Shown: positions 7,445 to 18,196, counted from the first letter of the stretch. The stretch is 64,000 bases of DNA from Xanthomonas arboricola pv. guizotiae (GCF_002940205.1 NZ_MDSK01000016.1:1-64000); one strand, 5' to 3'. Made by a program: numbers and translations. The notes: generated by a model not told the origin, from the letters alone.

Positions 7445-10229
7445 TCAGAACTTGTAGTTGACGCCCAGCACGAAGGTGCGGCCCCATTCGATGTATTCCA
7501 GTGGGCGGTCCTTGGTTTCGGCGTAGGTGCGGTAGGGCGAGTTGCTGAGGTTACTGGCCTGCAGCAGCAGGGTCAGGCCGGCAAGATCGCTGCTGTCGTT
7601 GAAGCTGTAGCTGATCTGCGCGTCGGTGATGTTTTCGCCGACCACGTAGCGCAGCGTGCGGTTGCCGTTGAAGTTGCCGTTGAAGTTGCCGATCTCGCCG
7701 ATGAAATCCGAGCGGCGGCGCTGGCTGACGCGTGCTTCGAAACCCTTGTGCTCGTAGTAGGCGGTGAGGTTGTAGACGCGTTCGGACAGGCCGGGCAGGC
7801 TGATTTCGCCGTCACCGACGCTGGAGGCGCTTTCCGGGTCGCGGATCTTGACGTCGCTGTCGTTGAAGGTCGCGTTGGCCTGGATGCCGAAACCTTCCAA
7901 GGGAGCGAAGACCAGATCCAGCGGCAGCGAAGCGGTGAGTTCGACGCCGCGCAGCGTGCCGCCCTTGCCGTTGAACGGGGCGCTGAAGGTGCCGGTGGTC
8001 AGCACCGGCGCCGAGCCCGGCGGCGGCACATAGCCGGCCACCAACGCGGAGAAGTCGTAGTTATCGCGGCTCTGGGTGTAGATGTAGCTCTTCAGGTCCT
8101 TGTAGAAGAACGCGGCGGCCACGTAGGCGCGCTCGGCGAAATATTTTTCGTAGGAAAGATCGATGGCGTTCGCGCGCCAGGGATCCAGCATCGGGTTGCC
8201 GCCGCTGGCACCGGGGCGGCCGGTGGAGGTGTCGACGCCGAATTCCAGCGAGGCGCGCAGCTGATCCACGCGTGGGCGTGCGACCTGCTTTGCCATCGCA
8301 AAGCGCAGTGTCTGTTCGTACGGGAACTGGAAGGCCAAATTCAGGCTGGGCAGCCAGTCGCGATAGCTCTTGCCGTCGTCGATCGGGCGCACTTCACTGC
8401 CTGCCGGCTGCGACGCGTCCCAATAGTTTGCGCGCGAGGATTGGTCGGCGCTCTGCAACTGCACGCCGATATTGCCGCGCACGCCCACATCGCCCCATTC
8501 GGTATCGAGATTGGCGCGCAGCCAGGCAGTGGTGATCTTCTCTTCGACGGTCCAGGCCTTGGACACCAGGAACGAGGCATCGTCGCTGGGAGTGAACAGC
8601 ATGTAACGCGAGACCACCGCCGGGACGTTCCAGGCGGGCAGGGTACCGATGCCGGCAAAGCCCAGGTTGACCGGCGCGTATTGCAGGTCCGGTGCGATGG
8701 TGGATTCGCCCTGTGCGCCAAGGGTGATGTTGCCTTCCGGCTGGGTTTTCTGTTTTTCGCGATTGGCGTAGTTGACGCCGACATCCAGATCCGAGAACCA
8801 GCTCAGCGCCTCGGGCATCGGGAAGCTGGCCTGCAGACGCGCGCCCTTGAGCACGTCTTCCACGCGTGGCACCTTGCCGTAGCCGGAGCCGTAAATGGTG
8901 TTGGTGAGGAACAGCTGATCGGGATTGGAATAATTCATGCCCGGCGTCAGTTGCGAGAAGCCGTTGCCGACCACCGATACGCCGACGGTATCCAGCTGCG
9001 GCATCGGCGCACGCTGGAGATTGTTTTCCAGATTCAGTTCGTCGCGGGTGGCCTTCGAGTAGTTCAGGTCGGCGATGATCTTGACGGCACCGGCGGTGAT
9101 TTCGTTATTCCAGCCGAACGCCTCGATCTTGTCTTCGCGCTTGTTGTACATGCCACGCACCAACGGATAGACGCCGCTGGCATCACCACCGACGAAGGTG
9201 TCTATCGTTGACGCGCACGTTGCTGATGTTCAGGCCCGGCGTGTAGCCACCGTTGTAGTTGCTCAGATTGAGCTCGAACTGGTTGGCGGTGTCGATCTGC
9301 TCGGCCTTGGTGTGGAACGCATCGAAGGTGCTGGTCCAGGCGTTGGACGGGCGGTATTGCACGGTGGCCATGATGCCGTCGCGCTTCTGGTTGCCGGTGC
9401 GGCGCAGCGCCTTGATGCCGTCGGAGAAATACACGCCGTCGGCCACGCCGGGGCGCTGGCGCTGCGCATTGACCTGCTGCCACGGTTCGTACAGGCCCAC
9501 CTGGTTTTCCTGGATCGGCATGTCGGTGTGTGCGTAGCCAATGGTCAGGCCGATGGTACGGTCGGCGAACTGGTCGATGTAGCTGACGTTGAAGCGGTTG
9601 CCGTACGGATCGACGTTGGCGGCCTTGCCCAGCGAATTGCGCTGGTAGCGGCCACCGATGGCGATCACGCGCTCGTTGTAGCTGAGCGGGCGTGCGGTCT
9701 GCATGTCCACGGTGCCGGACAGGCCCTGGCCGACCAGGCCGGCATCGGGCGTCTTGTAGACGGTGACGCCGCTGACCAGCTCGGACGGGTATTGGTCGAA
9801 TTCCACGCTGCGGTTGTCGCCGGTGCTGACCACTTCGCGCCCATTGAGCAGCGTGGTGGAAAAGTCCGGTGACAGGCCTCGTACGCTGATGACCTGCGCA
9901 CGGCCGGCGACACGTTGCGCTGCCAGGCCAGGCAGGCGCGCGAGCGATTCGGCGATGCTGACGTCGGGCAGCCGGCCGATATCTTCGGCCGAAATGGCTT
10001 CCACGATCGAGGTCGAATCCCGCTTGACCGAGATGGCACCTTCGATCGCGCGGCGCAGGCCGGTGACCTGGACCTTGTCCAAGTCGGTCACCGCGCCGGC
10101 GGTCTGTTCGGAAGCGGATTGTTCGGTGTCGGTTGTTTGCGCCGGCGTGGCCGATTGCGCGGCAGCCAACGTCGGTGCCATGGCAACGGCCAGGGCGATA
10201 CTCAGCGCAGAGCGCTTGTGCTTCAACAT
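7445..10229 (-). pseudogene. TonB-dependent receptor, maltodextrin type, disrupted by a 1-nt frameshift
   Basis: The ATG at 10229 has a strong GGGAGGGGA ribosome site and encodes a signal peptide (MLKHKRSALSIALAVAMAPTLAAAQ) and a plug domain (DLDKVQVTGLR, VISVRGLSPDF, TLLNGREVVS). The frame shifts near 9203. Before it comes ...NVRVND; after it the other frame resumes with TFVGGDASGVYPLVRGMYNKRED and continues as the beta-barrel to a C-terminal F-V-L-G-V-N-Y-K-F at 7445. The interval is 2785 nt, and removing one base (the T at 9203 fits) gives 927 residues. Such receptors take malto-oligosaccharides across the outer membrane with TonB energy. This is either real inactivation or a sequencing error. 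Confidence 0.85.
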
Positions 10230-10363
10230 TTTCCCCTCCCAGGTACATGTTGTTCTTTGATTTTTTCGATCCGGCGGAGGCCTGGATGCATTGCATCGCG
10301 CGCCACGACGGACGTCACGACTGCGACGTATGGTAGACACGGCACCTGGGTGCGAACGGGCAC

Positions 10364-10377
10364 TGCATACGTATTCA
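10364..10377 (-). promoter_or_regulatory. Putative LacI-type operator upstream of the TonB-dependent receptor
   Basis: On the minus strand this reads TGAATACGTATGCA, identical to the sites at 4967 and 12706, and lies 135 bp upstream of the receptor start. It sits in the 312-bp gap 10230-10541 between the receptor and the GH97 gene, in which I see no gene. Confidence 0.7.
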
Positions 10378-10541
10378 ACCCGGCTGATGGCACTGGAATC
10401 GATTCCACGCAGGCTTCGCTGCAGCGCGGTACGCCGTTTGGCTTGTGATGAGACGGCACCACCGCATCACGTAGCGGCTGCCGCACCGCTGCGTGATGCA
10501 CTCGATCGCGTTGAAGGTCTCTTCACCCCATTGCGACCAGG

Positions 10542-12619
10542 TCAGCGCCTGCCTTCCATCGGCACGAAACGAATCGCCTGCCCACCGCCTGGCGCAAGAC
10601 GCAATTCCAGCGTATCGGCGCTACCGACCTGGCGTTGTTCGCTGACAAAGGCGAACGGGTTGCTGACATAGTCCGCACCGTCGCCATCGCGATAGATCTG
10701 CGCGGTGTAACGCACGCCGGGCTCAAGGAATCCGAGCGGCACCTGCAGCAGCCAGCCATGCTCGTCGGTGATGCTGCCCAGGAACCAGTCGCGACTATGC
10801 CGGTCCTTGCGCGCGATGGTGACGTAGTCGCCGACTTCGCCGTTCAAGGCACGGGTCTGATCCCAATCCACCGCCACGTCTTCGATGAAGCGGAAGGCAT
10901 CGCGGTGCTGCAGATAATGCTCGGGCAGATCGGCGGCCATCTGGATCGGGCTGTACAGCGTCACGTACAGCGCCAGCTGGCGCGCAAGCGTGCTGGGAAT
11001 CGCCTGGCCGTTGCGGCCTTTCAGGCTGAGAATGCCGGGCGTGTAATCCATCGGCCCGGCGAGCAGGCGGGTGAACACCAGATTGACCTCGTGCTCGGGC
11101 GGATTCGGTGGCTGGCCCCAGGCGTTGTATTCCATGCCGCGCGCGCCTTCGCGCGAGATCCAGTTGGGATAGGTGCGGCGCAGGCCGGTGTCCTTGATCG
11201 GTTCGTGCGCGTTGACCGCCAGGTGGCGCGCGGCGGCTTCCTGCACCACGCGCAGATGATGGCGCGCCATCCATTGGCCGTCGTGCCATTCGCGCAGCGG
11301 CGTGCCGCCTGCCGGGTTGCGACGTTCCACCTGGCCGTCGTCGCAGACATAGCCGGTCTTGACCGAGTCCACGCCGAACCGGGCGTACAGGTCCATCGCT
11401 TCGGCGATCTGGTCTTCGTAATGATCCATTGCGCACCCCGTTTCATGATGGCCGATCAGATGCACGCCCTTGCCGGCGGCGTATCTGCTCAGTGCGGGCA
11501 GATCGAATCCGGTGTCGGCCTGGTGAAATCGAAACTGCCGCCGTTACCGAACCATTCGCCGTCCCAGCCCGGATTCCAGCCTTCCACCAGCACGCCACGA
11601 AAGCCGTGTGCCGCGGCAAAATCGATAATGCGCTTGGTGTTGGCAGTGGTGGCGCCGTGTGTCGGCCCGGTCGCCCAGGTCTGCTGGTTGAGATGCATGG
11701 ACCACCACACCCCGACATATTTGGACGGCTTGACCCAGCTCACATCGCCCAAGGCATTGGGCGCGTTGAGGTTGAGGATCAGGTTGGATTCCACCAAGCC
11801 GGTGGCCTGGTCGGCGATCTGCAGCGTGCGCCACGGCGTATCGAACGGCAGCGTGCGCCGCACCTTCCAGCCTTCGGCGGCGGGCGACAGCTGCGCGCGC
11901 AGGCGCCGGCCTTCGGTGCGGCGCAGCCACATGCCGGCGTAGTCGACCAGCGCCGCCTCATGCAGCGCGACATGCAGCCCGCTCTCGGTGCGCAAGGTGA
12001 GCGGCGTATGCGCCAGCGCGACCTGGTTCAACGGCGTGCGCTGATACAGGTATTCGTAGTGGATCGGCTCGCCTGCCGGAATCCACCATGCCTCTGACGG
12101 TTGCGCGACGGCGAATTCGGTCACTTCCTCGTCGATGATGGCTTCGCGCAATCCCGCTTGCTCGGGAAAGTGATAGCGTAGGCCGATGCCATCGTCGTAC
12201 ACGCGCAAGATCACATCGAAGCGGCGTTGCGCGCCGCTGCGTTCGCCCAGGCTGACGCTTAGTTCGTTGTAGTGGTTGCGCACCAGGCGCGTCTCGCCCC
12301 AGGGTTGTTCCCAGGTATCGTCATGGGCTTGGCGTACTTGCGAGAGGACGACCAGGCCGCGGTCCAGCCGGCCGTCGCGCAACTGGAAGCCCAGGCGCGA
12401 GCGTTCCAGCACTGGCTGACCCAGGCGTTGCACACGGTAGTAGGGCGTGCCGCCGTCCACTTCCAGCGTGACCTGCAGGACGTTGCCGGGCGAATCGGCA
12501 CTGATGGCGATGCGCTCGGCCTGCGCAATGCCCGCAAGACTGCCAAGCAACAGGACAAGCCCTCGCGCACTGCATGCGGCGCGCGATCTCGAACGCACGC
12601 GATGTGAAACCAGCGGCAT
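10542..12619 (-). pseudogene. GH97 alpha-glucosidase, disrupted by a 1-nt frameshift
   Basis: ATG at 12619 behind GGGAGGGGA, then a signal peptide ending in AGIAQA, so the product is periplasmic. The N-terminal GH97 beta-sandwich and the start of the barrel (YVGVWWSMHLNQ, GFRGVLVEGWNPGWDG) are in one frame, which ends early at 11489. The other frame resumes with LPALSRYAAGKGVHLIGHHETG and carries the rest, including NAHEPIKDTGLRRTYPNW, to 10542. The break is near 11508: CCG-GAT-TCG-ATC would become CCG-GAT-TTC-GAT with one extra T, restoring PDFDLPAL and 692 residues. GH97 enzymes of the SusB type release glucose from malto-oligosaccharides. Real decay or sequencing error is open. Confidence 0.85.
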
Positions 12620-12705
12620 ATCCCCTCCCAAGGCGGCCGTTGCGTCAGCGGCGGCTATGCAGCGCTGTGGCGTGGATGGGCCATGCTGCACTGCGGCCAT
12701 TGCCA

Positions 12706-12719
12706 TGAATACGTATGCA
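12706..12719 (+). promoter_or_regulatory. Putative LacI-type operator in the divergent GH97 / glycosidase promoter region
   Basis: TGAATACGTATGCA, identical to the two other sites and extended here to ATGAATACGTATGCAT. It is 87 bp upstream of the leftward GH97 start and 143 bp upstream of the rightward glycosidase start, so one site could control both. Confidence 0.72.
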
Positions 12720-12861
12720 TTGATGCGGAACCGCTGAGCGCGCGTCTACCATGGCGTCACGGCACCTGGGAGGGTCCGCGCCCGTGGCACGCCAGTGCCG
12801 CGCACTACAACGCGTGCAACGAGGGAGGGAGGCCGACGGTGCAAGCCGTCTGGCCGCTTCG

Positions 12862-15048
12862 ATGCTGAAGATGATCTGCATGGTTGCAACGCTCGGCGTT
12901 GCGGCAAGCTCGCCGGTGTTGGCCGATGGGCTGGAATTCCAGGGCCGCCGTGCGCAAGCGCAGGCGCTAGAAGACGGCGGTTTCGTGCTGCGCTGGCCGC
13001 AGGGCGAGCGCCGCATCGGGCCGCAGCCGATGCGCACCCACACCGCCAGTTCGTTGTTCGACGCCTTGTTCGCCATGGCGCAGCAGGAAATGGCCGACGA
13101 CCGTGTCGAGGCGATCCGCGATCCGGCCTTCAACGACGGCAAGCCGGTGCCGTGCGCGTGCTTCGAAACCGGTGAGCGCTGGCCTTACGTGTGGACGCGC
13201 GATGTCAGCTTCGCCGCCGATCTGGCGTTGGCGCGGCTGGAGCCGGAGCGCACGCGCAATGCGCTGCGCTTCAAGCTGTCGGCGGCGCGCGACGGGCAGA
13301 CGCCGGGGGTGTTCGTTGCGCAGGACACCGGCTCCGGTGGCAGCTGGCCGATCAGTAGCGACCGCGTGGTGTGGTTTCTTGCCGCGCGCGGCCTGCTGGA
13401 TGACAAGGCGTTCGCCGAAGGAGTGTGGGAGGCGTTGCAGGCCACCCTCGCGCAGGATCGTGACGCGGTCTTCGATGCGCAGATCGGCCTCTACCGCGGC
13501 GAAACCTCGTTTCTGGATTGGCGCGAGCAGACCTACCCGGAGTGGACGCGCCAGGATGTGCGCTTCATCGCCGAGTCCTCCGCCCTGTCCACCAACGTGT
13601 TGCACTACCAGGCCCTGGGCCTGGCCGAGCAGCTGGCGCGCCAGCATGGCGATGCGCGTGCGTCCAGGTACGCCCAGTGGGCCGATGCGCTGCGTCAGGC
13701 GATCGCCACGCGCTTCTGGGATGCGCCCAGCAAGCAGTATGTGAGCTATCTGGGCAATGCGGCGCATCCGGTGCGCTATGCCAAGGTCGATCTGCTCGGC
13801 GTGTCGCTCGGCGTGCTGGCCGAGGTGTTTCCGAAGGAGCGTGCGCGCACCGCGCTGCGCAGGTATCCGCTGGTTGCCGGCGGCAGCCCGGTGGTGTGGC
13901 CGCAGGACGCCGAACAGCCGATTTATCACAATCGCGCCGTCTGGCCCTTCGTCAGTGCGTATGCGCTACGCGCCGCACGCCAGCTGGACGACGCGCCGCG
14001 CATTGCGCTGGAGCTGCAGTCGTTGATGCGCGGCAGCGCGCCGGCTGGCTCCAACATGGAAAACTACGAGATGCAGAGCCTGGCGGTGCATGTGGAGGAG
14101 GGCACACGTAGCGGCCCGGTAGTGAACTCGCCACGCCAGTTGTGGTCGGTTGCCGGCTATCTCTCCGCGGTGCTGGAAGGCGTGTTCGGCATTGGCGCCG
14201 ATGGCAGTGTGACGCCGAAACTGCCGCGTACGTTGGTGCCGTTGTTGTTTGGCGATCGCCAGCAGATCGTGCTTGAACAGGGCGCCCGACGCTATGTGCT
14301 GCAGCGGCCGACGGCGGGTGCAGGTGAGTTGCTGGTGGCGGGGAGGCTCGAGCAACAAGGCCGGACCACCTTGGTGCATCTGATCGGTCGCAAGGCCGAT
14401 ACCACCGCCCCGCCGCAGCCAGGCCAGGTGTTCGCACCCAGCACGCCGGAGGCGCCCGTCGCGCAACGGCAGGGCGACGGCTATCGCATCCTGATTCCGG
14501 CTGGGACGACGCTGTACATGGATGGGCATGCGTTGGACGCTACGCAGCACTGGGACCTGCGCGAGGACGGCCGGCTGCACGTGCTCAGCCTGACCCTGCG
14601 CGCCGATGGCCTGGAGTCGCTGCACAGTCCCGCGTTGACGCTCGGCCCGTTGCAGGAAGTTGCGGGCAGCGAAGCCTGGGTTTGGACTGCCACGCGCGCG
14701 GGCCAGCATCGCGTATCGCTGCGTTATGGCAACCCCAACGGCCCGATCAATACCGGCGTCACTGCGGCGGTCAAGCGGCTGCTGCTGGAATGCCCGGGGC
14801 AGGCGACGCAGTCGCAGGTCGTGGTGATGCCGCATAGCGTGGGCGAGCAGCTGTCCACGCAGGTCAGCTTCACTGCGGTGGCCGGGCAGCAGTGCAGGTT
14901 CCGGCTGGAAAACGGCTTCAACATGAGCGCGCTCGCGCATTTTGCGCAGTATAACGGCGGCCGCGGTGGTCGCGATTGCGTGGTCAACACCGCGCAGGTG
15001 AGCGCGCTGCTGGTCGGCCCGGCAGCGGGCACGGAGGCTGCGCAATGA
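12862..15048 (+). CDS. Secreted six-hairpin glycosidase-like protein
   Basis: 728 residues from ATG 12862, chosen because it starts a clear signal peptide (MLKMICMVATLGVAASSPVLA); a GAGGGAGGGAGG tract lies about 30 bp before it. An in-frame ATG at 12751 would add 37 residues that hide the signal. The middle has the alpha/alpha-toroid look of GH15/GH37-type enzymes (WPYVWTRDVSFAADLAL, SFLDWREQTYPEW, NRAVWPFVSAYALRAA). The C-terminal part from about residue 450 is beta-rich. I infer a periplasmic or secreted maltodextrin hydrolase from fold and neighbours; I cannot assign a CAZy family. Its stop overlaps the next start (ATGA). Confidence 0.8.
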   Translation: MLKMICMVATLGVAASSPVLADGLEFQGRRAQAQALEDGGFVLRWPQGERRIGPQPMRTHTASSLFDALFAMAQQEMADDRVEAIRDPAFNDGKPVPCACFETGERWPYVWTRDVSFAADLALARLEPERTRNALRFKLSAARDGQTPGVFVAQDTGSGGSWPISSDRVVWFLAARGLLDDKAFAEGVWEALQATLAQDRDAVFDAQIGLYRGETSFLDWREQTYPEWTRQDVRFIAESSALSTNVLHYQALGLAEQLARQHGDARASRYAQWADALRQAIATRFWDAPSKQYVSYLGNAAHPVRYAKVDLLGVSLGVLAEVFPKERARTALRRYPLVAGGSPVVWPQDAEQPIYHNRAVWPFVSAYALRAARQLDDAPRIALELQSLMRGSAPAGSNMENYEMQSLAVHVEEGTRSGPVVNSPRQLWSVAGYLSAVLEGVFGIGADGSVTPKLPRTLVPLLFGDRQQIVLEQGARRYVLQRPTAGAGELLVAGRLEQQGRTTLVHLIGRKADTTAPPQPGQVFAPSTPEAPVAQRQGDGYRILIPAGTTLYMDGHALDATQHWDLREDGRLHVLSLTLRADGLESLHSPALTLGPLQEVAGSEAWVWTATRAGQHRVSLRYGNPNGPINTGVTAAVKRLLLECPGQATQSQVVVMPHSVGEQLSTQVSFTAVAGQQCRFRLENGFNMSALAHFAQYNGGRGGRDCVVNTAQVSALLVGPAAGTEAAQ

Positions 15049-16523
15049 CCGCCAAGCCACGCTTGAATTTCTGGCAGATCTGGAACATGTGCTTCGGCTT
15101 TCTCGGTGTCCAGTTCGGCTTCGCGCTGCAGAACGCCAACGCCAGCCGCATCTTCCAGACCCTGGGGGCGCAGGTCGACGATGTGCCCGGCTTGTGGATC
15201 GCCGCGCCGCTCACCGGTCTGATCGTGCAGCCCATCATCGGCTACCTGTCCGACCGCACCTGGACGCCATGGGGGCGCCGACGTCCGTATTTCATGGTCG
15301 GCGCAGTCTTCACCACACTGGCCTTGCTGGCGATGCCCAACACACCGATGCTGTGGATTGCCGCCGGCACGTTGTGGGTGCTGGATGCATCGATCAACAT
15401 CTCGATGGAGCCATTCCGCGCCCTGGTCGGCGATCAACTGCCACCGGCGCAGCGGCCCACCGGCTATGCGATGCAGAGCTTCTTCATCGGGGTCGGCGCG
15501 ATTGTGGCGAGTTTCCTGCCGTGGTTGCTCACGCATTGGGGCGTGGCCAATACCGCGCCGCCAGGACGGTTGCCCGACAGCGTGCGCTACGCCTTCTACC
15601 TCGGTGCCGCGGTGCTGTTCCTGTCGATCGGCTGGACGGTGCTGCGCACGCGCGAGTACAGCCCGCAGCAGCTGGCCGGTTTCGACGATGCGCATCCGCC
15701 TGTAGCGGCTGCAGCGATCGCCGGCACCTTGCCGCCGCAACGTGCGAGTGTGCTGTGGTGCGGCATCGGTGTGCTGCTCGCCACTGCGATCGCCTGGCAG
15801 CACGGCGACCGCATGCTCTACGTGCTGGCCGGCCTGTGCATCGCCTACGGTGCGCTGCTTGCGTTGGCGCGCGTGCTGCCATCCATCGCCATGCTGGTGG
15901 CGATCGTGCAGGACGTGCGCAGCATGCCGCTGACGATGCGGCGCCTGGCCTGGGTGCAGTTCTTCTCCTGGTTCGCGCTGTTTGCGATGTGGATCTATAC
16001 CACCGCGGCGGTCACCCAGGTGCACTTCGGCGCCAAGGACACCGCATCGGCGGCCTATAACGAGGGTGCGAACTGGGTGGGCGTGTTGTTCGGCGCCTAC
16101 AACGGGTTTGCGGCGTTGGCGGCATTGGTCATTCCGTTGCTGGTGCGTGCGATCGGCCTGCGCTGGAGTCATCTGTGCAACCTGTGGCTGGGGGCGGCCG
16201 GGCTGTTGTCGATGCTGGTGATCCGCGATCCGCAGTGGCTGCTGCTGTCGATGCTGGGTGTCGGTTTTGCCTGGGCCTCGATCCTGTCGCTGCCTTACGC
16301 CTTGCTGTCCGACAGCGTGCCCGCCGCCAAGATGGGTGTGTACATGGGCATCTTCAATTTCTTCATCGTGATTCCGCAGCTGGTCGCGGCCAGCGCACTG
16401 GGCTTTGTGCTGCGCGTCTGGCTGGGCGGTCAGCCGATCCATGCGCTGGCCATCGGCGGCGCCAGTCTGCTTATTGCCGGTGTGTGCGTGGTGCGGGTTC
16501 CAGTAGCCTTGGGAGGGCGGTAA
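15045..16523 (+). CDS. MFS sugar transporter (SLC45 / sucrose-maltose symporter type)
   Basis: 492 residues, about 12 hydrophobic segments. It carries the signatures of the GPH/SLC45-like sugar:proton symporters: FGFLGVQFGFALQNANASRIFQTLGA at the N-terminus, GLIVQPIIGYLSDRTW plus a GRRRPY loop after helix 2, and LLSDSVPAAKMGVYMGIFNFFIVIPQL near the C-terminus. It probably moves maltose or malto-oligosaccharides across the inner membrane, feeding the cytoplasmic XgtA. ATG at 15045 overlaps the upstream stop by 4 bp and its own TAA overlaps the next ATG (TAATG), so three genes are translationally coupled. Confidence 0.88.
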   Translation: MTAKPRLNFWQIWNMCFGFLGVQFGFALQNANASRIFQTLGAQVDDVPGLWIAAPLTGLIVQPIIGYLSDRTWTPWGRRRPYFMVGAVFTTLALLAMPNTPMLWIAAGTLWVLDASINISMEPFRALVGDQLPPAQRPTGYAMQSFFIGVGAIVASFLPWLLTHWGVANTAPPGRLPDSVRYAFYLGAAVLFLSIGWTVLRTREYSPQQLAGFDDAHPPVAAAAIAGTLPPQRASVLWCGIGVLLATAIAWQHGDRMLYVLAGLCIAYGALLALARVLPSIAMLVAIVQDVRSMPLTMRRLAWVQFFSWFALFAMWIYTTAAVTQVHFGAKDTASAAYNEGANWVGVLFGAYNGFAALAALVIPLLVRAIGLRWSHLCNLWLGAAGLLSMLVIRDPQWLLLSMLGVGFAWASILSLPYALLSDSVPAAKMGVYMGIFNFFIVIPQLVAASALGFVLRVWLGGQPIHALAIGGASLLIAGVCVVRVPVALGGR

Positions 16524-18196
16524 TGCGTCATGTGATGATGGCTGGATTGATCGTATCTGCAGGAGCGGCGAGCGCGGCGGCTGCACCCGGCGATTACTAC
16601 GGCACGCTGGAACCGTTCGCTGCTGACGCGGTGTATTTCGTGGTGACCGACCGTTTCGTCAATGGCGACCCCGGCAACGATCAGCGCGACCAGGGTGGTG
16701 CGCATCGCACGTTCGATGTGCCGACGCCTTGCGCAGATGGGGTCGGCGACAACATCGGTTACCTGGGTGGCGACTTCAAGGGCATCGTCGAGCATGCCGA
16801 CTACATCCGCGAGCTGGGATTTGGCGCGGTATGGATCACGCCGATTGTCGACAATCCGGATGAGGCCTTCACCGGCGGCAAGCCGATCAGCTGCGGCAGT
16901 ACGCTCAGCGACCATGGCAAGACCGGTTATCACGGCTATTGGGGCGTGAACTTCTACGAGCTCGACGAGCACCTGCCCAGCCCGGGCCTGGACTTTGCCG
17001 GCTTCACCCGCGCCATGCATGCCAACCGCTTGAAGGTGGTGCTGGATATCGTGGGCAATCACGGCTCGCCGGCCTACAGCATGCCGGTGGCGCAGCCGGG
17101 CTTCGGCAAGCTGTACGACGCCGATGGCCGCCTGGTCGCCGATCACCAGAATCTGCCACCGGCGCAGCTGGATCCGCAGCACATTCCGCTGCACGCGTTC
17201 TACAACACCGGCGGCGGCCTGGCCGAGCTGTCCGATCTCAACGAAAACAACCCTGCGGTGCTCGATTATCTGGCCGGCGCGTATCTGCAGTGGATGGAGC
17301 AGGGCGCCGACGCATTCCGCATCGACACCATCGGCTGGATGCCCGACCGCTTCTGGCATGCCTTGGTTGCGCGCATCCGCGAAAAACGTCCGGGGTTCTT
17401 CATGTTCGGCGAAGCCTTCGATTACGACGCCAACAAGATTGCCGGGCATACCTGGGCGCGCAATGCAGGCGTCAGCGTGCTGGATTTCCCGTTGAAGCAG
17501 CAGCTGTCCGCTGTCTTCGGCCATGAGCGGGCCGGGTTCGAGACGCTCGCCGCGCCGTTGTTCCTGCGTCGGGGGCCGTATGCCAATCCGTACGAGCTGA
17601 TGAGTTTCTACGACAACCACGACATGGCGCGCCTGGATGCCAGCGACACCGGCTTCATCGATGCGCACAACTGGCTGTTTACCGCGCGCGGCATCCCGGT
17701 GATCTATTACGGCTCGGAGACCGGTTTCATGCGCGGGCGCGCAGAACATGCGGGCAACCGCAATTACTTCGGTGCCGAGCGCATCCGCACTGCACCGCAC
17801 AGCCCGATCTTCGGTCCGTTGCAGCAGATCGCGCGGCTGCGTCGCGATACCCCGGCATTGCAGCGCGGCGTGCAGGTGGATGTGCTGCTACGCGGGGATC
17901 ACGCGGCGTTTTTACGGGTCTATCAGCATGCGGGTGCCAGCCAGACGGCGCTGGTGCTGCTCAACAAGGGCGATGCGGCGGCGAACATCGAGGTGACGCG
18001 TTTTCTGCAGCCTGGCACCTGGCGCGACGCGCTGAGTGGCGAGCAGGTGCCGGTGCAACGTCGGCTGCTGGCGCCGGTGCCCGCGCATGGGGTGCGGGTG
18101 CTGCTCTCGGACGCACCGGTCACCGACCCGGCCTTGCGCAGGCAGCTCGACGCGCAGATGGCCGAGCAAACCGCGCGCGATGCCCGCAACGGGTAG
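16523..18196 (+). CDS. Secreted GH13 alpha-amylase / cyclomaltodextrinase-like
   Basis: 557 residues with a signal peptide (MRHVMMAGLIVSAGAASAAAA). GH13 regions are clear: DAVYFVVTDRFVNGD, VVLDIVGNHGS, the nucleophile in ADAFRIDTIGWM (about 268), the acid/base in FMFGEAFDYD (about 297) and the transition-state Asp in FYDNHDMARL (about 367). It lacks an obvious starch-binding domain. It likely cuts starch or maltodextrin in the periplasm or outside the cell, making sugars for the receptor and transporter. A GGGAGGG ribosome site lies inside the end of the transporter gene. The stop codon lies within a REP palindrome that starts at 18193. Confidence 0.9.
   Translation: MRHVMMAGLIVSAGAASAAAAPGDYYGTLEPFAADAVYFVVTDRFVNGDPGNDQRDQGGAHRTFDVPTPCADGVGDNIGYLGGDFKGIVEHADYIRELGFGAVWITPIVDNPDEAFTGGKPISCGSTLSDHGKTGYHGYWGVNFYELDEHLPSPGLDFAGFTRAMHANRLKVVLDIVGNHGSPAYSMPVAQPGFGKLYDADGRLVADHQNLPPAQLDPQHIPLHAFYNTGGGLAELSDLNENNPAVLDYLAGAYLQWMEQGADAFRIDTIGWMPDRFWHALVARIREKRPGFFMFGEAFDYDANKIAGHTWARNAGVSVLDFPLKQQLSAVFGHERAGFETLAAPLFLRRGPYANPYELMSFYDNHDMARLDASDTGFIDAHNWLFTARGIPVIYYGSETGFMRGRAEHAGNRNYFGAERIRTAPHSPIFGPLQQIARLRRDTPALQRGVQVDVLLRGDHAAFLRVYQHAGASQTALVLLNKGDAAANIEVTRFLQPGTWRDALSGEQVPVQRRLLAPVPAHGVRVLLSDAPVTDPALRRQLDAQMAEQTARDARNG

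Noticed and set aside
7748..9211. Long plus-strand frame opposite the TonB-dependent receptor
   Set aside because: Antisense shadow in GC-rich coding DNA; the minus strand has signal peptide, plug and barrel features.
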